Source: Bremerella sp. TYQ1 (lineage in GTDB: Bacteria; Planctomycetota; Planctomycetia; Pirellulales; Pirellulaceae). Taken from it: 64,000 nt of DNA. How positions within the stretch are numbered: the stretch's first letter is position 1; every line of letters begins with the position of its first letter. Where the stretch lies: NCBI RefSeq assembly GCF_020150455.1, contig NZ_CP083740.1, forward strand, positions 3,658,001 to 3,722,000. Reading direction: 5' to 3'. The translations under genes and the position numbers were made by a program. Below, one piece after another: positions 18,713 through 28,012 of this stretch. The notes under the pieces are model-generated. The model made no database searches. It was given only the letters and a program-made list of their open reading frames with translations, and was not told the origin of the DNA.

Positions 18713-18749
18713 AAGCGGACCGAGACTTTACATCTCGGCCCGCTTTTTT
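18713..18749 (+). terminator. Rho-independent terminator after glutamine synthetase
   Basis: AAGCGG/CCGCTT (18713-18718/18740-18745) and CCGAGA/TCTCGG (18720-18725/18733-18738) form a stem with one mismatch and a 7-base loop, followed by six Ts. The remaining gap to 19083 holds no gene that I can support. Confidence 0.85.
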
Positions 18750-19083
18750 CATGCGCTGACATAACACGCCCCTCTCTTAAGTCATCTTGCCCAATTCGTG
18801 CAAGATTCGACCTCTCGCCGAAACAGAGCATATACTCCCAATAGGGGTTGCCGTCCGCCCCGCAAGTAACGCCCCGCCTAGGCCAATTTGTCGCATGCCA
18901 CTTGGTGCGTGCTTTCTTGCCGCATCCATGGGACGCTACCCGAACATCGAATCTTAACTGCAAACTTGGTTTCGCACGGACGTTCGCCGATCCAGCTTTG
19001 AGCCTAATTTCTTGTCTCAGAATTGACGTTCTCACTCGACTCGAATTTCTAATCACTCCCTTCCATTCCGCCGAAAGCGTCCT

Positions 19084-21021
19084 ATGGCCAATCCACATAC
19101 GAACTCGAAATCCTTTTTTGTATTCGCCTATGTGTTTTGCACGTCACTGCTTTGCGTCATTCCGATTATCTGCCTGGCCATTTTTTATGGCGTTCAGTGG
19201 AAGATGAATCATGACGTTAGCCAACTCGCGCGAGAACAAATCACTCAGAACGAGAGCCTTTCACCCCAGCAACAAGATGAGACCATTGCCTTGCTGGAGT
19301 CAGCATCTCTCTCAACCGCACTCAGCTCATCTGATCCAAAGTGGACACCACTTCGTAACGCAGTTCCTAAAGAAGATCAAAAATACTTTCTTGCAGTCCG
19401 ATGGGGAATCTATCTTTGCTGGACAGGCCTCTTGCTTCCCTTCGTCATGCACGGCACCATCTGGCTCATTAGCAAGTACGCCAAACGGTCCCCGCAGACC
19501 TATCACTCAGGGCTCGATATCGGCTTCTCGCTCGTACGACTCTTCGGAGTCGCCTCTTACCTTTTACAGTCGACCGTTGCCGTCATGGTATTTTTCATGT
19601 TCAGCATGTTCGCGCTGGATGTCGATGTTGGCAGCGTGCAAAAAAGTGTCGTTCTCACGATGGTCCTGCTCCCAATGTTTGCCGGAATTCCTGTCGTCGC
19701 CGCGTTAATTGCATTGTTCAAGCCATCGCGGCAACTTCCGGGGATCACGGGAATACTCACCTCAGTTCAGGACGCACCACAGCTATGGGAACTTGTGCAA
19801 ACACTGTGCAAGCGGATGGAGATCCCCGTTCCGAACCACATCATCCTGGGCGTCTCACAACCTGCGCACAGCTTGAATACCTCGTTCGTTTTGTATCAAC
19901 CTGACGGCCGACAACATACACTCCGGGGTCGCACTCTCTACTTGAACTTCGCTCTCTTGAATTACCTCAACGAAGAGCAATTGACGGCGATCATCGCGGC
20001 TAACTTGCACTTCTTCCGCCAGGGCTCTCCACAGATTTACTTTAAAATCTATGAACAAAACGATCACTTTGAAGACTTCATGCTTGGCCTAGAGAACAAC
20101 ATTTTCCTCCGCCCTATTTACTACTATGGAGCCTTCCTCCGCAGAGCACTTAACCCTGCCAACGCCAAGCATGGTCGCCAACTAAGACTTGATGCGGACA
20201 AGACATCGGCCACTTTTACCTCATCCAGCATCGCGGCTGAAACGATCGTACGATCATTCGCTTTGTACGATCTCATGCACGACATTGAAAGCACGTACTT
20301 CCAGCATGAACACCCACTGGAATGTGCGGAAATTAAAAGACTAATGGAAGAGCACTACGCTCGCTATTTGGAATGGCATCTCTTAGATTTTCCGCCGAAC
20401 TTACCCGAAGAAGGAAAACATTCAGAGCTTCCTTATCCTTCCCTTCAAAGCAAGTTGGCTGTGTTAGGCACAACCACGGAAGACGGTATGCTTCGAGCCG
20501 CCATTAGGAACCTGGTTCCCGAACCGGCATGGAACCTCGTTGCCGACGCGGCGTCGATGGAAGCTGAACTATGGTCTTCCCACGAATCGAACTTCGTCGA
20601 AAACCATCGCCATGCACTACTCTTCCGTTACTTGCCGAAGACCCGGGAAGAATGGGAATTTGTCGAATCGTATTTCCCGCCTGGAGAACTGGTTGTTCGA
20701 GACGATCAACGGTTGTACTACGACTGCGAGAAGCTGATCTACGAAGCATGGGAAAAGCCGATCTACTACCATGAACTGTACCACTTGGCCCTGGACCGAT
20801 TCGGCCAGAACCCGACGCTAAAAATCTCGTTCCGGCGCAACCAGAAAAACATGTCGGTCGTCCTGCCGATCAGCTTGGATCCTGTCCACCAAGACCAGCT
20901 GAAGCATATTATCACCTCCTACTCCAACCGTTCCGATGCGGCGGTGGAGTACCAGAAATCGAAACCACCCCAAAAAGAAGATTCGCTATGGCAAATGGTG
21001 GAAGATTCTGTCTTCGTCTGA
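19084..21021 (+). CDS. Membrane protein, degenerate M48 metallopeptidase paralogue (probable pseudoprotease)
   Basis: A 645-residue protein parallel to the next gene along its whole length. Both have a short N-terminal membrane segment, a loop containing a Leu/Ser-rich LTP-Q or LSPQQQ block, three further membrane segments, a peptidase-like domain and a C-terminal domain with matching blocks (here LFRYLPKTREEWEFVESYFPP and YEAWEKPIYYHE). Where its neighbour has the zinc motif HELAHF, this protein reads AANLHF, and where the neighbour has REFRAD, it reads RQLRLD. The catalytic Glu and two of the three zinc ligands are therefore gone. It is most likely an inactive partner or regulator of the adjacent enzyme. 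The two genes are separated by 82 bases and probably cotranscribed. Confidence 0.85.
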   Translation: MANPHTNSKSFFVFAYVFCTSLLCVIPIICLAIFYGVQWKMNHDVSQLAREQITQNESLSPQQQDETIALLESASLSTALSSSDPKWTPLRNAVPKEDQKYFLAVRWGIYLCWTGLLLPFVMHGTIWLISKYAKRSPQTYHSGLDIGFSLVRLFGVASYLLQSTVAVMVFFMFSMFALDVDVGSVQKSVVLTMVLLPMFAGIPVVAALIALFKPSRQLPGITGILTSVQDAPQLWELVQTLCKRMEIPVPNHIILGVSQPAHSLNTSFVLYQPDGRQHTLRGRTLYLNFALLNYLNEEQLTAIIAANLHFFRQGSPQIYFKIYEQNDHFEDFMLGLENNIFLRPIYYYGAFLRRALNPANAKHGRQLRLDADKTSATFTSSSIAAETIVRSFALYDLMHDIESTYFQHEHPLECAEIKRLMEEHYARYLEWHLLDFPPNLPEEGKHSELPYPSLQSKLAVLGTTTEDGMLRAAIRNLVPEPAWNLVADAASMEAELWSSHESNFVENHRHALLFRYLPKTREEWEFVESYFPPGELVVRDDQRLYYDCEKLIYEAWEKPIYYHELYHLALDRFGQNPTLKISFRRNQKNMSVVLPISLDPVHQDQLKHIITSYSNRSDAAVEYQKSKPPQKEDSLWQMVEDSVFV

Positions 21022-21103
21022 TTTGCTTGCCTTGCCGCTGGCCATCCCCCATACTGCAGCCTGATTCTTCTTCCTCTCCTTCTGCTTGTGAGTGACGATC
21101 GCT

Positions 21104-23005
21104 ATGCAGCAAGATGTTTCCAGCCTCGGCTTCGCTAAAACGTACGTCTACCCGGCACTTGCACTCTTCTTGATTCCAATCGCATCGCTCGCGTTCTATG
21201 AGTACGTTCAGCATACGTACGATCAGGAATTCATGGAGATGGCGATTGCGGACATTCAAGCGAGCGCACAGCTGACACCCCAAGAGAAAGCCGACAGCAT
21301 CGCCAATGTGAAGAGCACGCCGCTGTCGTGGTTGATGGTGAGCAACGATCCCAACGTGGTGGCATTCCGGGACGGCCTCGCCACGGAGTATCTCTACTAC
21401 AATCTCTCGCTGATTTGGGCGATCCGCATTGCGTGGTTCTGCATCCTTGCTGGCGTAGGAGCGTTTTTCCTGACTGGGATCGCCGTCATTCTTTCCATGC
21501 GATCGCAATGGATGCAGTATTACAGCCTACTTGTTGGCTGGCATACGCTGCGGATCTTTTGCACGTTGGAAGTCATCGCTCAGGCACTGTTGGTCTTCTC
21601 CCTATCGTTTTGGGTGCCTGCCTTCTTCTTCAGTTTCTACAGCATCAAATTGCTCTTCATCATCGGGCTGCTGGGCATTTGTGCCGTGGGTGCGGTACTC
21701 GCTGCGATCTTCAAGAAGGTTGACGATGAGTTTGTCATTGAAGGCGAAAACGTTACCCGTGACATGGCTCCAGTGCTGTGGGAAGATCTGGAACGTCTCA
21801 GCGTTGCGATGGAGACGGCTCCGCCAGATCATGTGATCGCTGGCATCGACGACAACTTCTTCGTCACCCAGATGCCTGTCAAATTAAAAGTGAAAGAAAG
21901 CGAAGAGCTACAAACGCTGACAGGACGCACGCTGTTCGTTAGCCTATCGCTTCTCAAGCGTTTACCCCACCGCGAAGCAGATGCCGTCCTGCTGCACGAA
22001 CTGGCTCACTTCAGCGGCAACGACACCCTTTACACACAGAAGATCTCTCCCCTGCTCTCTCGCTACGGTCATTACCTGCAAGGTCTGTACGAGGGTGGTC
22101 TTTCGTTGCCGGTGTTCTACTATGCAGTAATGTTCCGTGCGTTGTACGAATTGTCACTCGGCAGCCTTAGCCGTAAGCGTGAGTTCCGTGCGGATCGACT
22201 CGCATCCGAGCAAACATCGCCTGAGTCGATGGCGCACGCTCTACTTCGCATCACCGCCTATTCCCAATATCGAAACGAACTGGAACAAGAGATCTTCGAC
22301 GCCGAACAGGCCCACGAAGAAATCAACTTGTCCGAACGCATTGAAGGTGGCTTTGCCAACTTCGCCAGCGCGTTTGTCGACAAACGAGACGTCGGCGAAC
22401 TGGCCACCGTACATCCCTTTGATACGCACCCTCCCCTTCAGCAGCGGCTCGAGGCACTCGGGTTTCACCCTTCGCCCGACGCGATGCGTAACGCTTTATT
22501 CGACGATACGCTCGGCCCTTGGTTCGAGAAAATCGATGGCGCCGAACACCTCGAACGTTCCCAATGGGAACATTACGAAGAGCAGTTCCGCCAGTTCCAC
22601 GAACAAGTCCTCGCCTATCGCTATATCCCCTCGAACGAGACCGAGCAGGAACTAGTCGAGAAGTTCTTCCCTGCCATCCAGCGAATGGCCGCCAAAGATC
22701 GACTCGTTCATTTCGATTACGAGAAGATCACCTACGAAGACTGGGATCAACCACTTTACTTCCGCGAAGTCGAAAGCATGTCGGTCGAGAACGACTGGGG
22801 AGCCAGGCTCGACATCGTCATCCGTCGCGACGGCAAGAAGCAGACCATCAAGATCCCTCTTCCCAAACAGCAAAGCGATCAGCAAGAGTTACTGGGCGCT
22901 GTCGAGCTGTACTACGCCAGAGCCGCCACAGCGATCGCCTATCAACAAAGCCTCAATCAGCCGGAGATCATCCAACAGCCGGGCGATACGTTCTCGATAG
23001 AATAG
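21104..23005 (+). CDS. Membrane M48-family zinc metallopeptidase
   Basis: A 633-residue membrane protease of the HtpX/Ste24-like M48 group. It has four likely membrane segments in the first 220 residues, including FFLTGIAVILS and IKLLFIIGLLGICAVGAVLAA. The catalytic HELAH is at about residues 298-302, followed by REFRADRLAS about 70 residues later, which supplies the third zinc ligand. The C-terminal 150 residues form an extra domain shared with the upstream gene. The open frame begins at a GTG at 21092, but I prefer the ATG at 21104. HtpX-type proteases usually degrade damaged membrane proteins. Here the tandem pseudoprotease suggests a dedicated heteromeric complex, which is inference. Confidence 0.9.
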   Translation: MQQDVSSLGFAKTYVYPALALFLIPIASLAFYEYVQHTYDQEFMEMAIADIQASAQLTPQEKADSIANVKSTPLSWLMVSNDPNVVAFRDGLATEYLYYNLSLIWAIRIAWFCILAGVGAFFLTGIAVILSMRSQWMQYYSLLVGWHTLRIFCTLEVIAQALLVFSLSFWVPAFFFSFYSIKLLFIIGLLGICAVGAVLAAIFKKVDDEFVIEGENVTRDMAPVLWEDLERLSVAMETAPPDHVIAGIDDNFFVTQMPVKLKVKESEELQTLTGRTLFVSLSLLKRLPHREADAVLLHELAHFSGNDTLYTQKISPLLSRYGHYLQGLYEGGLSLPVFYYAVMFRALYELSLGSLSRKREFRADRLASEQTSPESMAHALLRITAYSQYRNELEQEIFDAEQAHEEINLSERIEGGFANFASAFVDKRDVGELATVHPFDTHPPLQQRLEALGFHPSPDAMRNALFDDTLGPWFEKIDGAEHLERSQWEHYEEQFRQFHEQVLAYRYIPSNETEQELVEKFFPAIQRMAAKDRLVHFDYEKITYEDWDQPLYFREVESMSVENDWGARLDIVIRRDGKKQTIKIPLPKQQSDQQELLGAVELYYARAATAIAYQQSLNQPEIIQQPGDTFSIE

Positions 23006-23104
23006 GCTCTTCTTCCAACCTACCGGCCTGGACCATTGGGAAGTTCTCCATCGAGCGACCGCTCTATCCCTAGCTTCGTCTTTCCAAGCCGCGCATAAAA
23101 AAAG

Positions 23105-23130
23105 CGAGGGTGCCGATCGACACCCTCGCT
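23105..23130 (-). terminator. Rho-independent terminator for the DUF1559 gene
   Basis: GCGAGGGTG at 23105-23113 pairs perfectly with CACCCTCGC at 23122-23130 around an 8-base loop. On the minus strand the stem runs into a run of Ts (the A run at about 23098-23104). The hairpin is 26 bases past the stop of the gene at 23157. Confidence 0.85.
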
Positions 23131-23156
23131 TCGTTGTTTCAGATGAAACCGAGCGA

Positions 23157-24170
23157 TTAGAATTCGCCCAGAACCTGACCGTCTTGGCGAGAAGCCAAGT
23201 TGACCAGCGTTGCCTGGTTGATGGTTTCAGCCAGGAAACGGACCGAACCATCGGCCAAGCTGCAAAGCACGCCGCCTGGGTGTGGCGAGGTGAGTGGCAT
23301 GTTGACGCCGCCCATAGCCTTACCGTCGTCGGTCAGAGTGTTGCTGTTGAACTTGTTGATTGGGTAACGAATACCAACAATGTTCTGGAAACCGATGTCA
23401 GCCGTCTTGGCAACGCTTGTTGGCGTAGCCCAAGCACCACCGTTGGCAACAGCAGTACCAACCGTTGGGCGAAGAGTCGCGGCCTGACGGGTATTGTTGT
23501 TGTACTCGTCGTAGTAGTAGTTGCTGACTTCGCTGACCATCATCGTGTTGCTGGTACCGTCGGTGATGCTACCCAGACCGATAGCGCTGGCACCGTTACC
23601 AATGTTGATCACAACACCGTTGTAGTTCTGGAAGTTGCTGGAGTTGATCGCTGCGATCGAACCGTCAGCCTGATTGACCTGACCCCAAGTACCCGCGATA
23701 CCAACATAGCTGGTGAACTGATACTTCGGATAAGCGTCAGCCGTTTCTGGCAGTGGGCTCGATGGGCACAACAGGCCATCAACATTCAGTATGGCGAGTG
23801 TACCAGGAGCCGACGAGGTGCCAATGTTATTGGTCAGGTAAGCACCAGTAGCAATGTTGTTGAAGTTCAGCTGATCAAAAGCAGCACTTTGTTCCATGAA
23901 TGGCAACAGACGAACCCAGAACGAAGGGGCTGGGGATTGCATCTGCGTGGTACCGCCGTTGAATGGCAGCTTGCTGATGTAAGTGTCGTGGTAGTTGTGC
24001 ATTGCCAGGCCAACCTGCTTCAAGTGGTTGGTACACTGGATACGACGAGCGGCTTCACGAGCCTGCTGGACCGCCGGAAGAAGCAGTGCGATCAGCACGC
24101 CAATGATGGCAATCACAACAAGCAGTTCCACCAAGGTAAAACCCCGGCGGGCATTCCAAGAATGAGTCAC
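23157..24170 (-). CDS. DUF1559 prepilin-like protein, copy 1
   Basis: A 338-residue secreted pseudopilin-like protein. RRGFTLVELLVVIAIIGVL is a type IV prepilin leader and the first helix, with cleavage expected after the Gly. The following block ALLLPAVQQAREAARR is standard for DUF1559. The C-terminal SPHPGGVLCSLADGSVRF is the H-x9-DG signature of this planctomycete family. The open frame extends to 24242, but the GTG at 24168-24170 stands behind AAGGAGAC and opens with a short basic leader, so I use it. The function of the family is unknown; a surface or matrix role through a type II-like or pilus assembly machine is assumed. This copy has no lipoprotein partner. Confidence 0.92.
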   Translation of the reverse strand: MTHSWNARRGFTLVELLVVIAIIGVLIALLLPAVQQAREAARRIQCTNHLKQVGLAMHNYHDTYISKLPFNGGTTQMQSPAPSFWVRLLPFMEQSAAFDQLNFNNIATGAYLTNNIGTSSAPGTLAILNVDGLLCPSSPLPETADAYPKYQFTSYVGIAGTWGQVNQADGSIAAINSSNFQNYNGVVINIGNGASAIGLGSITDGTSNTMMVSEVSNYYYDEYNNNTRQAATLRPTVGTAVANGGAWATPTSVAKTADIGFQNIVGIRYPINKFNSNTLTDDGKAMGGVNMPLTSPHPGGVLCSLADGSVRFLAETINQATLVNLASRQDGQVLGEF

Positions 24171-24761
24171 GTAAGTCTCCTTCTCTGTTCCCAGAGATCT
24201 ACAAGAAATTAGAACTAGATGGACGAGCCCCCGCTGAATCATCGAGCGAGAACCGGTTTTCCGACCCCGGAGAATGGCGTTCTCCGTGCCTCTATTGGTC
24301 AGTTAACCCAGCGTAAAAGCAGATCGATTGATGAGGAATCTGACTGCATGAAAAGCGCTGCGTGATTCTTTATACTCCAGAAACTGATATTCACGAGGGG
24401 CAATCAGCCAACTAAAAAAAACTAATTTCCCTGACACGGGGACACCCCCCTTAAAGGACAAGATCCCCACTTTATTCAATCGCATGGCAGAAAGCAGTTC
24501 AACTGAGTTCCCTTGCGAACATTTTCTCCTACTTCTCGACTAAATTCTTCTTGCACGTTCTTGGTAAACTTTGTCGAAAAAAGAAGCCTAGCACCGCTAT
24601 CGAAGCTATTTGCCTTTTAACGCAAATTTCACCCCCGTTGACAAACCCCCTTTCATTGCCATTGGTGGGGATACAAAGTGACCCAATTCGCCCAATACCC
24701 GTTTAAACAGGTAACAGATTAGCTAGCACGGATAACGGTAGATCGAGCGCCCTTCAATCCT
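24171..24761. other. Gene-free leader region upstream of DUF1559 copy 1
   Basis: This 591-base gap has no gene that I can support. CGGAGAA at 24268-24274 pairs with TTCTCCG at 24280-24286, a 7-base hairpin in what would be the transcribed leader of the DUF1559 gene. The region is AT-rich in its middle (24400-24620). No clear promoter was identified on the minus strand. Confidence 0.4.
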
Positions 24762-25211
24762 TTACGCCTCAGGCCCCTCGGCATGGCTCAAATCCTCTCG
24801 TCGCTTGCAAAGTTCGACGACTCGACTATGAGGAGTACTCATAATGCCGCCCCCCAGCCGCGAGACCATGCGCAGATAGAAAAGTGCCATTTTAGGGTCC
24901 GCTTCCAGCATCGGGACGTAGGCCTTCTGCAGAACCCAGTAGCCAACAAAGATAATCGCCACGGCCGGCAAGACTCTCACAAAGATCGGCGTGGTCACCA
25001 GCGTTGTTGTGCTCAGCGCGATTAAAAAGATGGGGATCAGCAAATACATGACAGCCCCGCCGAACAAGTCACGAAGCTCCGCTTCGACTTGGGGACGCGA
25101 CATCGTTTCGACAGGCCGGCGATATGGTTGGTCCGGCTCGGGGACATCTGGCAGTGGTTCTTGTTCCTGAATCATCAGCATTCCTTGCTCGGTCGAATTG
25201 AGTTGCTCCAT
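24762..25211 (-). CDS. Small membrane protein of unknown function
   Basis: About 149 residues if started at the ATG at 25211. The longer frame to 25262 would begin inside a terminator hairpin, so a later start is likely; ATGs at 25181 and 25175 are also possible. The N-terminal third is acidic and proline-rich (EQEPLPDVPEPDQPYRRP). Two adjacent hydrophobic segments follow, MYLLIPIFLIALSTTTLV and VLPAVAIIFVGYWVL, and then a basic soluble tail with RMVSRLGGGIMSTPHSRVV. I do not recognise a family. It is the last gene of a run with the DUF1559/lipoprotein pair upstream but lies beyond that pair's terminator. Confidence 0.65.
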   Translation of the reverse strand: MEQLNSTEQGMLMIQEQEPLPDVPEPDQPYRRPVETMSRPQVEAELRDLFGGAVMYLLIPIFLIALSTTTLVTTPIFVRVLPAVAIIFVGYWVLQKAYVPMLEADPKMALFYLRMVSRLGGGIMSTPHSRVVELCKRREDLSHAEGPEA

Positions 25212-25238
25212 CCTATCGGTTAACGACAAGAAAGAAAA

Positions 25239-25269
25239 AGACGCCTTGCCCAGGACGGACAAGACGTCT
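25239..25269 (-). terminator. Terminator after the DUF1559/lipoprotein pair
   Basis: AGACG/CGTCT (25239-25243/25265-25269), CTTG/CAAG (25245-25248/25260-25263) and CC/GG form a stem with two mismatches. The minus-strand sequence after it is T-rich. It lies 31 bases past the stop of the lipoprotein gene at 25300. Confidence 0.6.
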
Positions 25270-25299
25270 CTTCTCTGTTGTTCGTTTCCGAGTGGCGAA

Positions 25300-25716
25300 T
25301 TATTTAGACTTCAAATCGAAATCGAACGTATTCTCTCCTTGCACAACCGTTCGCTTCAATTCACTTCGCCGGTTGTACCTCATCGGAATCGGATCTTTGA
25401 ATGCCGGTCCACGATAGTCATCTGCTTGCGTGGGAGCTTGTGTTTCAATGGAAACAACATGATCCCCCGGCTCGGCACCTTTCGTGGCGCGGATGTAGGT
25501 CAGCTCGTAACTGCCGTCTGCGTTGGTGGCACCCTTGGACGGTCGACCACCCTCAGGCGCGAACGTAACAATCGCGTCTGCGTAGGGCGATCCGTCGAGG
25601 GTAACTTTACCGGTCACTTTTCCTAAGTCACCGTAATCTTCCTGAGCACAACCGACTGTCAGCATCGCCAATACGAGGGCCAAACCAACATGAAGTTGCC
25701 ATCGTTTCATCAACAT
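25300..25716 (-). CDS. Small lipoprotein with a carboxypeptidase-regulatory-like fold, paired with DUF1559 copy 2
   Basis: A 138-residue lipoprotein. The signal sequence ends in the lipobox LTVGC near residue 23. The mature part is a beta-sandwich pattern: GKVTGKVTLDGSPYADAIV, then FAPEGGRPSKGATNADGSYEL, and a C-terminal GENTFDFDLK, as in CarboxypepD-regulatory-like domains common in planctomycetes. The frame begins at a TTG further upstream; I chose the ATG at 25716, with 25710 also possible. It starts 23 bases after the stop of the DUF1559 gene, so the two are almost certainly cotranscribed. It may anchor or stabilise its pseudopilin partner, which is inference. Confidence 0.85.
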   Translation of the reverse strand: MLMKRWQLHVGLALVLAMLTVGCAQEDYGDLGKVTGKVTLDGSPYADAIVTFAPEGGRPSKGATNADGSYELTYIRATKGAEPGDHVVSIETQAPTQADDYRGPAFKDPIPMRYNRRSELKRTVVQGENTFDFDLKSK

Positions 25717-25739
25717 TCTCAAGCCGTTTCTCAATGGAA

Positions 25740-26723
25740 TTAGAATTCACCCAGGACCGCGCCATCTTGGCGATCCGCAAGTCCGGTCAGAATGGCAAAG
25801 TCGATCGTTTCCGCCAGAAAACGGACGCTTGCATCCCCTAACGCCAAGTTCACGCCGCCTGGATGGGCCGAGATCAATGCGACGTTGACGTTATAGTTCG
25901 CGGCGTTACCAGTCCCACCTTCGGTAGCAATGGCGTATCGCACCGTGGTGACGTTGGACGTCCACGTTCCAGCACCACCGCCGTTGCCCCAAGTGCGACC
26001 GGCATGCCCGGAACTTCGGCGAGCGATCTTGGTTCCCGACGCGTTATAAAAGTAGTCGCTTTGCTCGCTGACCATCATCGTGTTACTGGTACCGTCGGTC
26101 ACAGCTTCCAAGCCAATCGCGCGACTCTTGGAATTGATCGGAACGATCATCCCGTTATAAACCGCATCGCCGTAGCTGCTGTCTTGGGGCGAAGTCGATA
26201 CCACACTCGTGGTGCCTCCTTGAAAGTAAGAACCGGTAATGCCGACATAGTTGGCCACTTGCAAATCAACACTGCCGTTGGCGTTGGTCGACTGCGTTTC
26301 GACTTCAGGCAGTGGACTCGATGGGCAATTGAAGCCAGGCACGCGCAGCTGGCCCAGAATCGCAGCATTGGGACTTGGCCCATCCTGCATCGTCCAGTCG
26401 CCTGCGAATTCAAATTGATCGTAAGCGGCATTCTGTTCCATGAAAGGAAGCATGCGGACGAACCACGAAGGGCCACGCTGCCGATCCCCCACGCTGCCTA
26501 GCTGCGGCACCGCGTTGTACGGCAACTTGCCGTAGGTGTCGTGATAGTTGTGGATCGCCAAGCCAAGCTGCTTGAGGTGGTTGGTGCATTGCATCCGCCG
26601 AGCCGCTTCACGCGCTTGCTGGACCGCCGGAAGCAAAAGAGCAATCAGAACACCAATGATGGCGATCACCACCAGCAGTTCCACAAGCGTGAATCCGCGA
26701 CGCGATCGGAAAGGAACAGACAT
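25740..26723 (-). CDS. DUF1559 prepilin-like protein, copy 2
   Basis: A 327-residue pseudopilin-like protein. RRGFTLVELLVVIAIIGVL and ALLLPAVQQAREAARRMQ are nearly identical to the other copies. The C-terminal signature reads SAHPGGVNLALGDASVRF, so the usual Asp-Gly of H-x9-DG is Asp-Ala here. The frame extends three codons further, but the ATG at 26721-26723 stands behind GGAG at better spacing. It is followed 23 bases later by the small lipoprotein gene. The first 60 residues are far more conserved between copies than the middle, as expected if the middle is surface-exposed. Confidence 0.92.
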   Translation of the reverse strand: MSVPFRSRRGFTLVELLVVIAIIGVLIALLLPAVQQAREAARRMQCTNHLKQLGLAIHNYHDTYGKLPYNAVPQLGSVGDRQRGPSWFVRMLPFMEQNAAYDQFEFAGDWTMQDGPSPNAAILGQLRVPGFNCPSSPLPEVETQSTNANGSVDLQVANYVGITGSYFQGGTTSVVSTSPQDSSYGDAVYNGMIVPINSKSRAIGLEAVTDGTSNTMMVSEQSDYFYNASGTKIARRSSGHAGRTWGNGGGAGTWTSNVTTVRYAIATEGGTGNAANYNVNVALISAHPGGVNLALGDASVRFLAETIDFAILTGLADRQDGAVLGEF

Positions 26724-27188
26724 CAGCAACATCTCCAGAGGAAGGGATAAAGGAGGAAGTCGTAATGGAAGGGAATCTCCCTTTCCAGGTTACGGACTGT
26801 TACTGATCAAATCTTGTTCCAAATCCCTTTGCCAGCACCTCAATCCTCAATGAAGTTTGCCGCACCAACACCGCACAGGGACATTGCATTCCCTAAATCG
26901 CCATCCCAGGAGATGTATCTGCCATTAAAATGAAACAGATACTGTTTTTTCAGTATCACCCTTTGCCCACGCGCGTCAGGCGTTGAAAAGCTGCACTGAA
27001 AGTGCGCAGATATGTCACGCCAATGCTTAAACCCCTTGCTATCCCGTGATAGCGGCACGCCAGACTCCTCAAAGAAGGGGCTCTAGCCTCTTAGCACGGC
27101 GAATCCCTTCTTCCTAGTGTCCGAACACCACCATGGGAAGGATTCGCTCCATTGCGGTTTTACGACATCGCCCCCTAGTCACTCTTTA
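26724..27188. other. Gene-free region between DUF1559 copy 2 and the SDR gene
   Basis: No gene is supported in these 465 bases. An inverted repeat, GCGAATCC at 27099-27106 and GGATTCGC at 27140-27147, lies downstream of the SDR gene but lacks a T tract on its minus side, so I do not call it a terminator. The promoter of DUF1559 copy 2 should lie between about 26750 and 27050. Confidence 0.35.
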
Positions 27189-27929
27189 CTAAGCGGTCCC
27201 ACCGTTTACAGGGAGGACCTGACCGGTGATCCAGCCTCCGTCGCTGCTGGCCAGAAAGACAATGACGGGGCCCATATCTTCTGGTTCGCCAAGTCTGCCA
27301 AGGGCGGCCAGATTGGACATGCGTTCGATCTTTTCCTGGTCATTGTTTCCCAGGAATAGTTCCGTTGCCGTTGGGCCTGGCGAAACGATATTCGACGTGA
27401 TGCCGCGCGTCCCCAACTCTTTCGCCAGGCTTCGCGAGAGTTGTTCGATCGCTCCCTTGGTCGCACAGTAAGGACCATATGTTGGCAGAAACATGCGTGC
27501 CGCTGACGACGAGATCGAAATGATCCTACCACCATCGGCCAACCGCCGAGAAGCCTCACGCATCCCATAGAAGACGCCGCTGACGTTCGTGGCCATCAGC
27601 TTGGCGAACTCTTCGTCGGTCGTCTCTTCGATCGTCTTGTAATGAACAATCCCGGCATTGTTGACCAGAACATCGACTTTGCCGAACTTCTCTTCCGCCG
27701 CATCGAACAGCCGAGCAACATCGGCCGAACTGGAAACGTCCGCTTGAACCGCAACCGCGATACCTCCGCTGGCCTCGATTCGCTCGACCACTTCGGCGGC
27801 CGCTTGTTCGTTGTGGGCATAATTCACGACGACCTGGGCACCTGCCGCGGCAAGACATTCGCAGATATTGGCTCCAATGCCGCGAGAGCCGCCAGTGACG
27901 ATTGCCGTTTTACCTTCCAACTTGCGCAT
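27189..27929 (-). CDS. SDR-family oxidoreductase (3-oxoacyl-ACP reductase-like)
   Basis: A 246-residue short-chain dehydrogenase. The NAD(P)-binding motif TGGSRGIGANICE is near residue 12, NNAG is near residue 86, and the catalytic Ser-Tyr-Lys is in SISSSAARMFLPTYGPYCATKGA. The N, S, Y and K residues are all present. The C-terminal GGWITGQVLPVNGG is typical of FabG-like classical SDRs. The frame extends to 28043, but the ATG at 27927-27929 begins directly at the Rossmann strand and follows AAGGAAGG. Many FabG-like proteins reduce other ketones, and it is not beside other fatty-acid genes, so the exact substrate is open. Confidence 0.93.
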   Translation of the reverse strand: MRKLEGKTAIVTGGSRGIGANICECLAAAGAQVVVNYAHNEQAAAEVVERIEASGGIAVAVQADVSSSADVARLFDAAEEKFGKVDVLVNNAGIVHYKTIEETTDEEFAKLMATNVSGVFYGMREASRRLADGGRIISISSSAARMFLPTYGPYCATKGAIEQLSRSLAKELGTRGITSNIVSPGPTATELFLGNNDQEKIERMSNLAALGRLGEPEDMGPVIVFLASSDGGWITGQVLPVNGGTA

Positions 27930-28012
27930 AAGAGATGCCTTCCTTCCGGTGAGGTTCGTGACGCTGCATTGGCCATTCGCCGCATTGAACGTAGATTGCC
28001 TGGCCGCGGCGG

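Noticed and set aside
23184..24212. A long plus-strand frame across DUF1559 copy 1
   Set aside because: It is an antisense shadow. Its translation is rich in Val, Gly and Arg, as produced by the reverse of a conserved minus-strand gene.
24303..24485. A 60-codon minus-strand frame upstream of DUF1559 copy 1
   Set aside because: It lies in the AT-rich leader region and lacks a ribosome site and any protein-like pattern.
26840..27058. A 72-codon minus-strand frame in the gap before the SDR gene
   Set aside because: No ribosome site, no homologous pattern, and composition like intergenic DNA.
27099..27147. Terminator after the SDR gene
   Set aside because: The 8-base inverted repeat is real, but no T tract follows on the minus strand and the loop is long.
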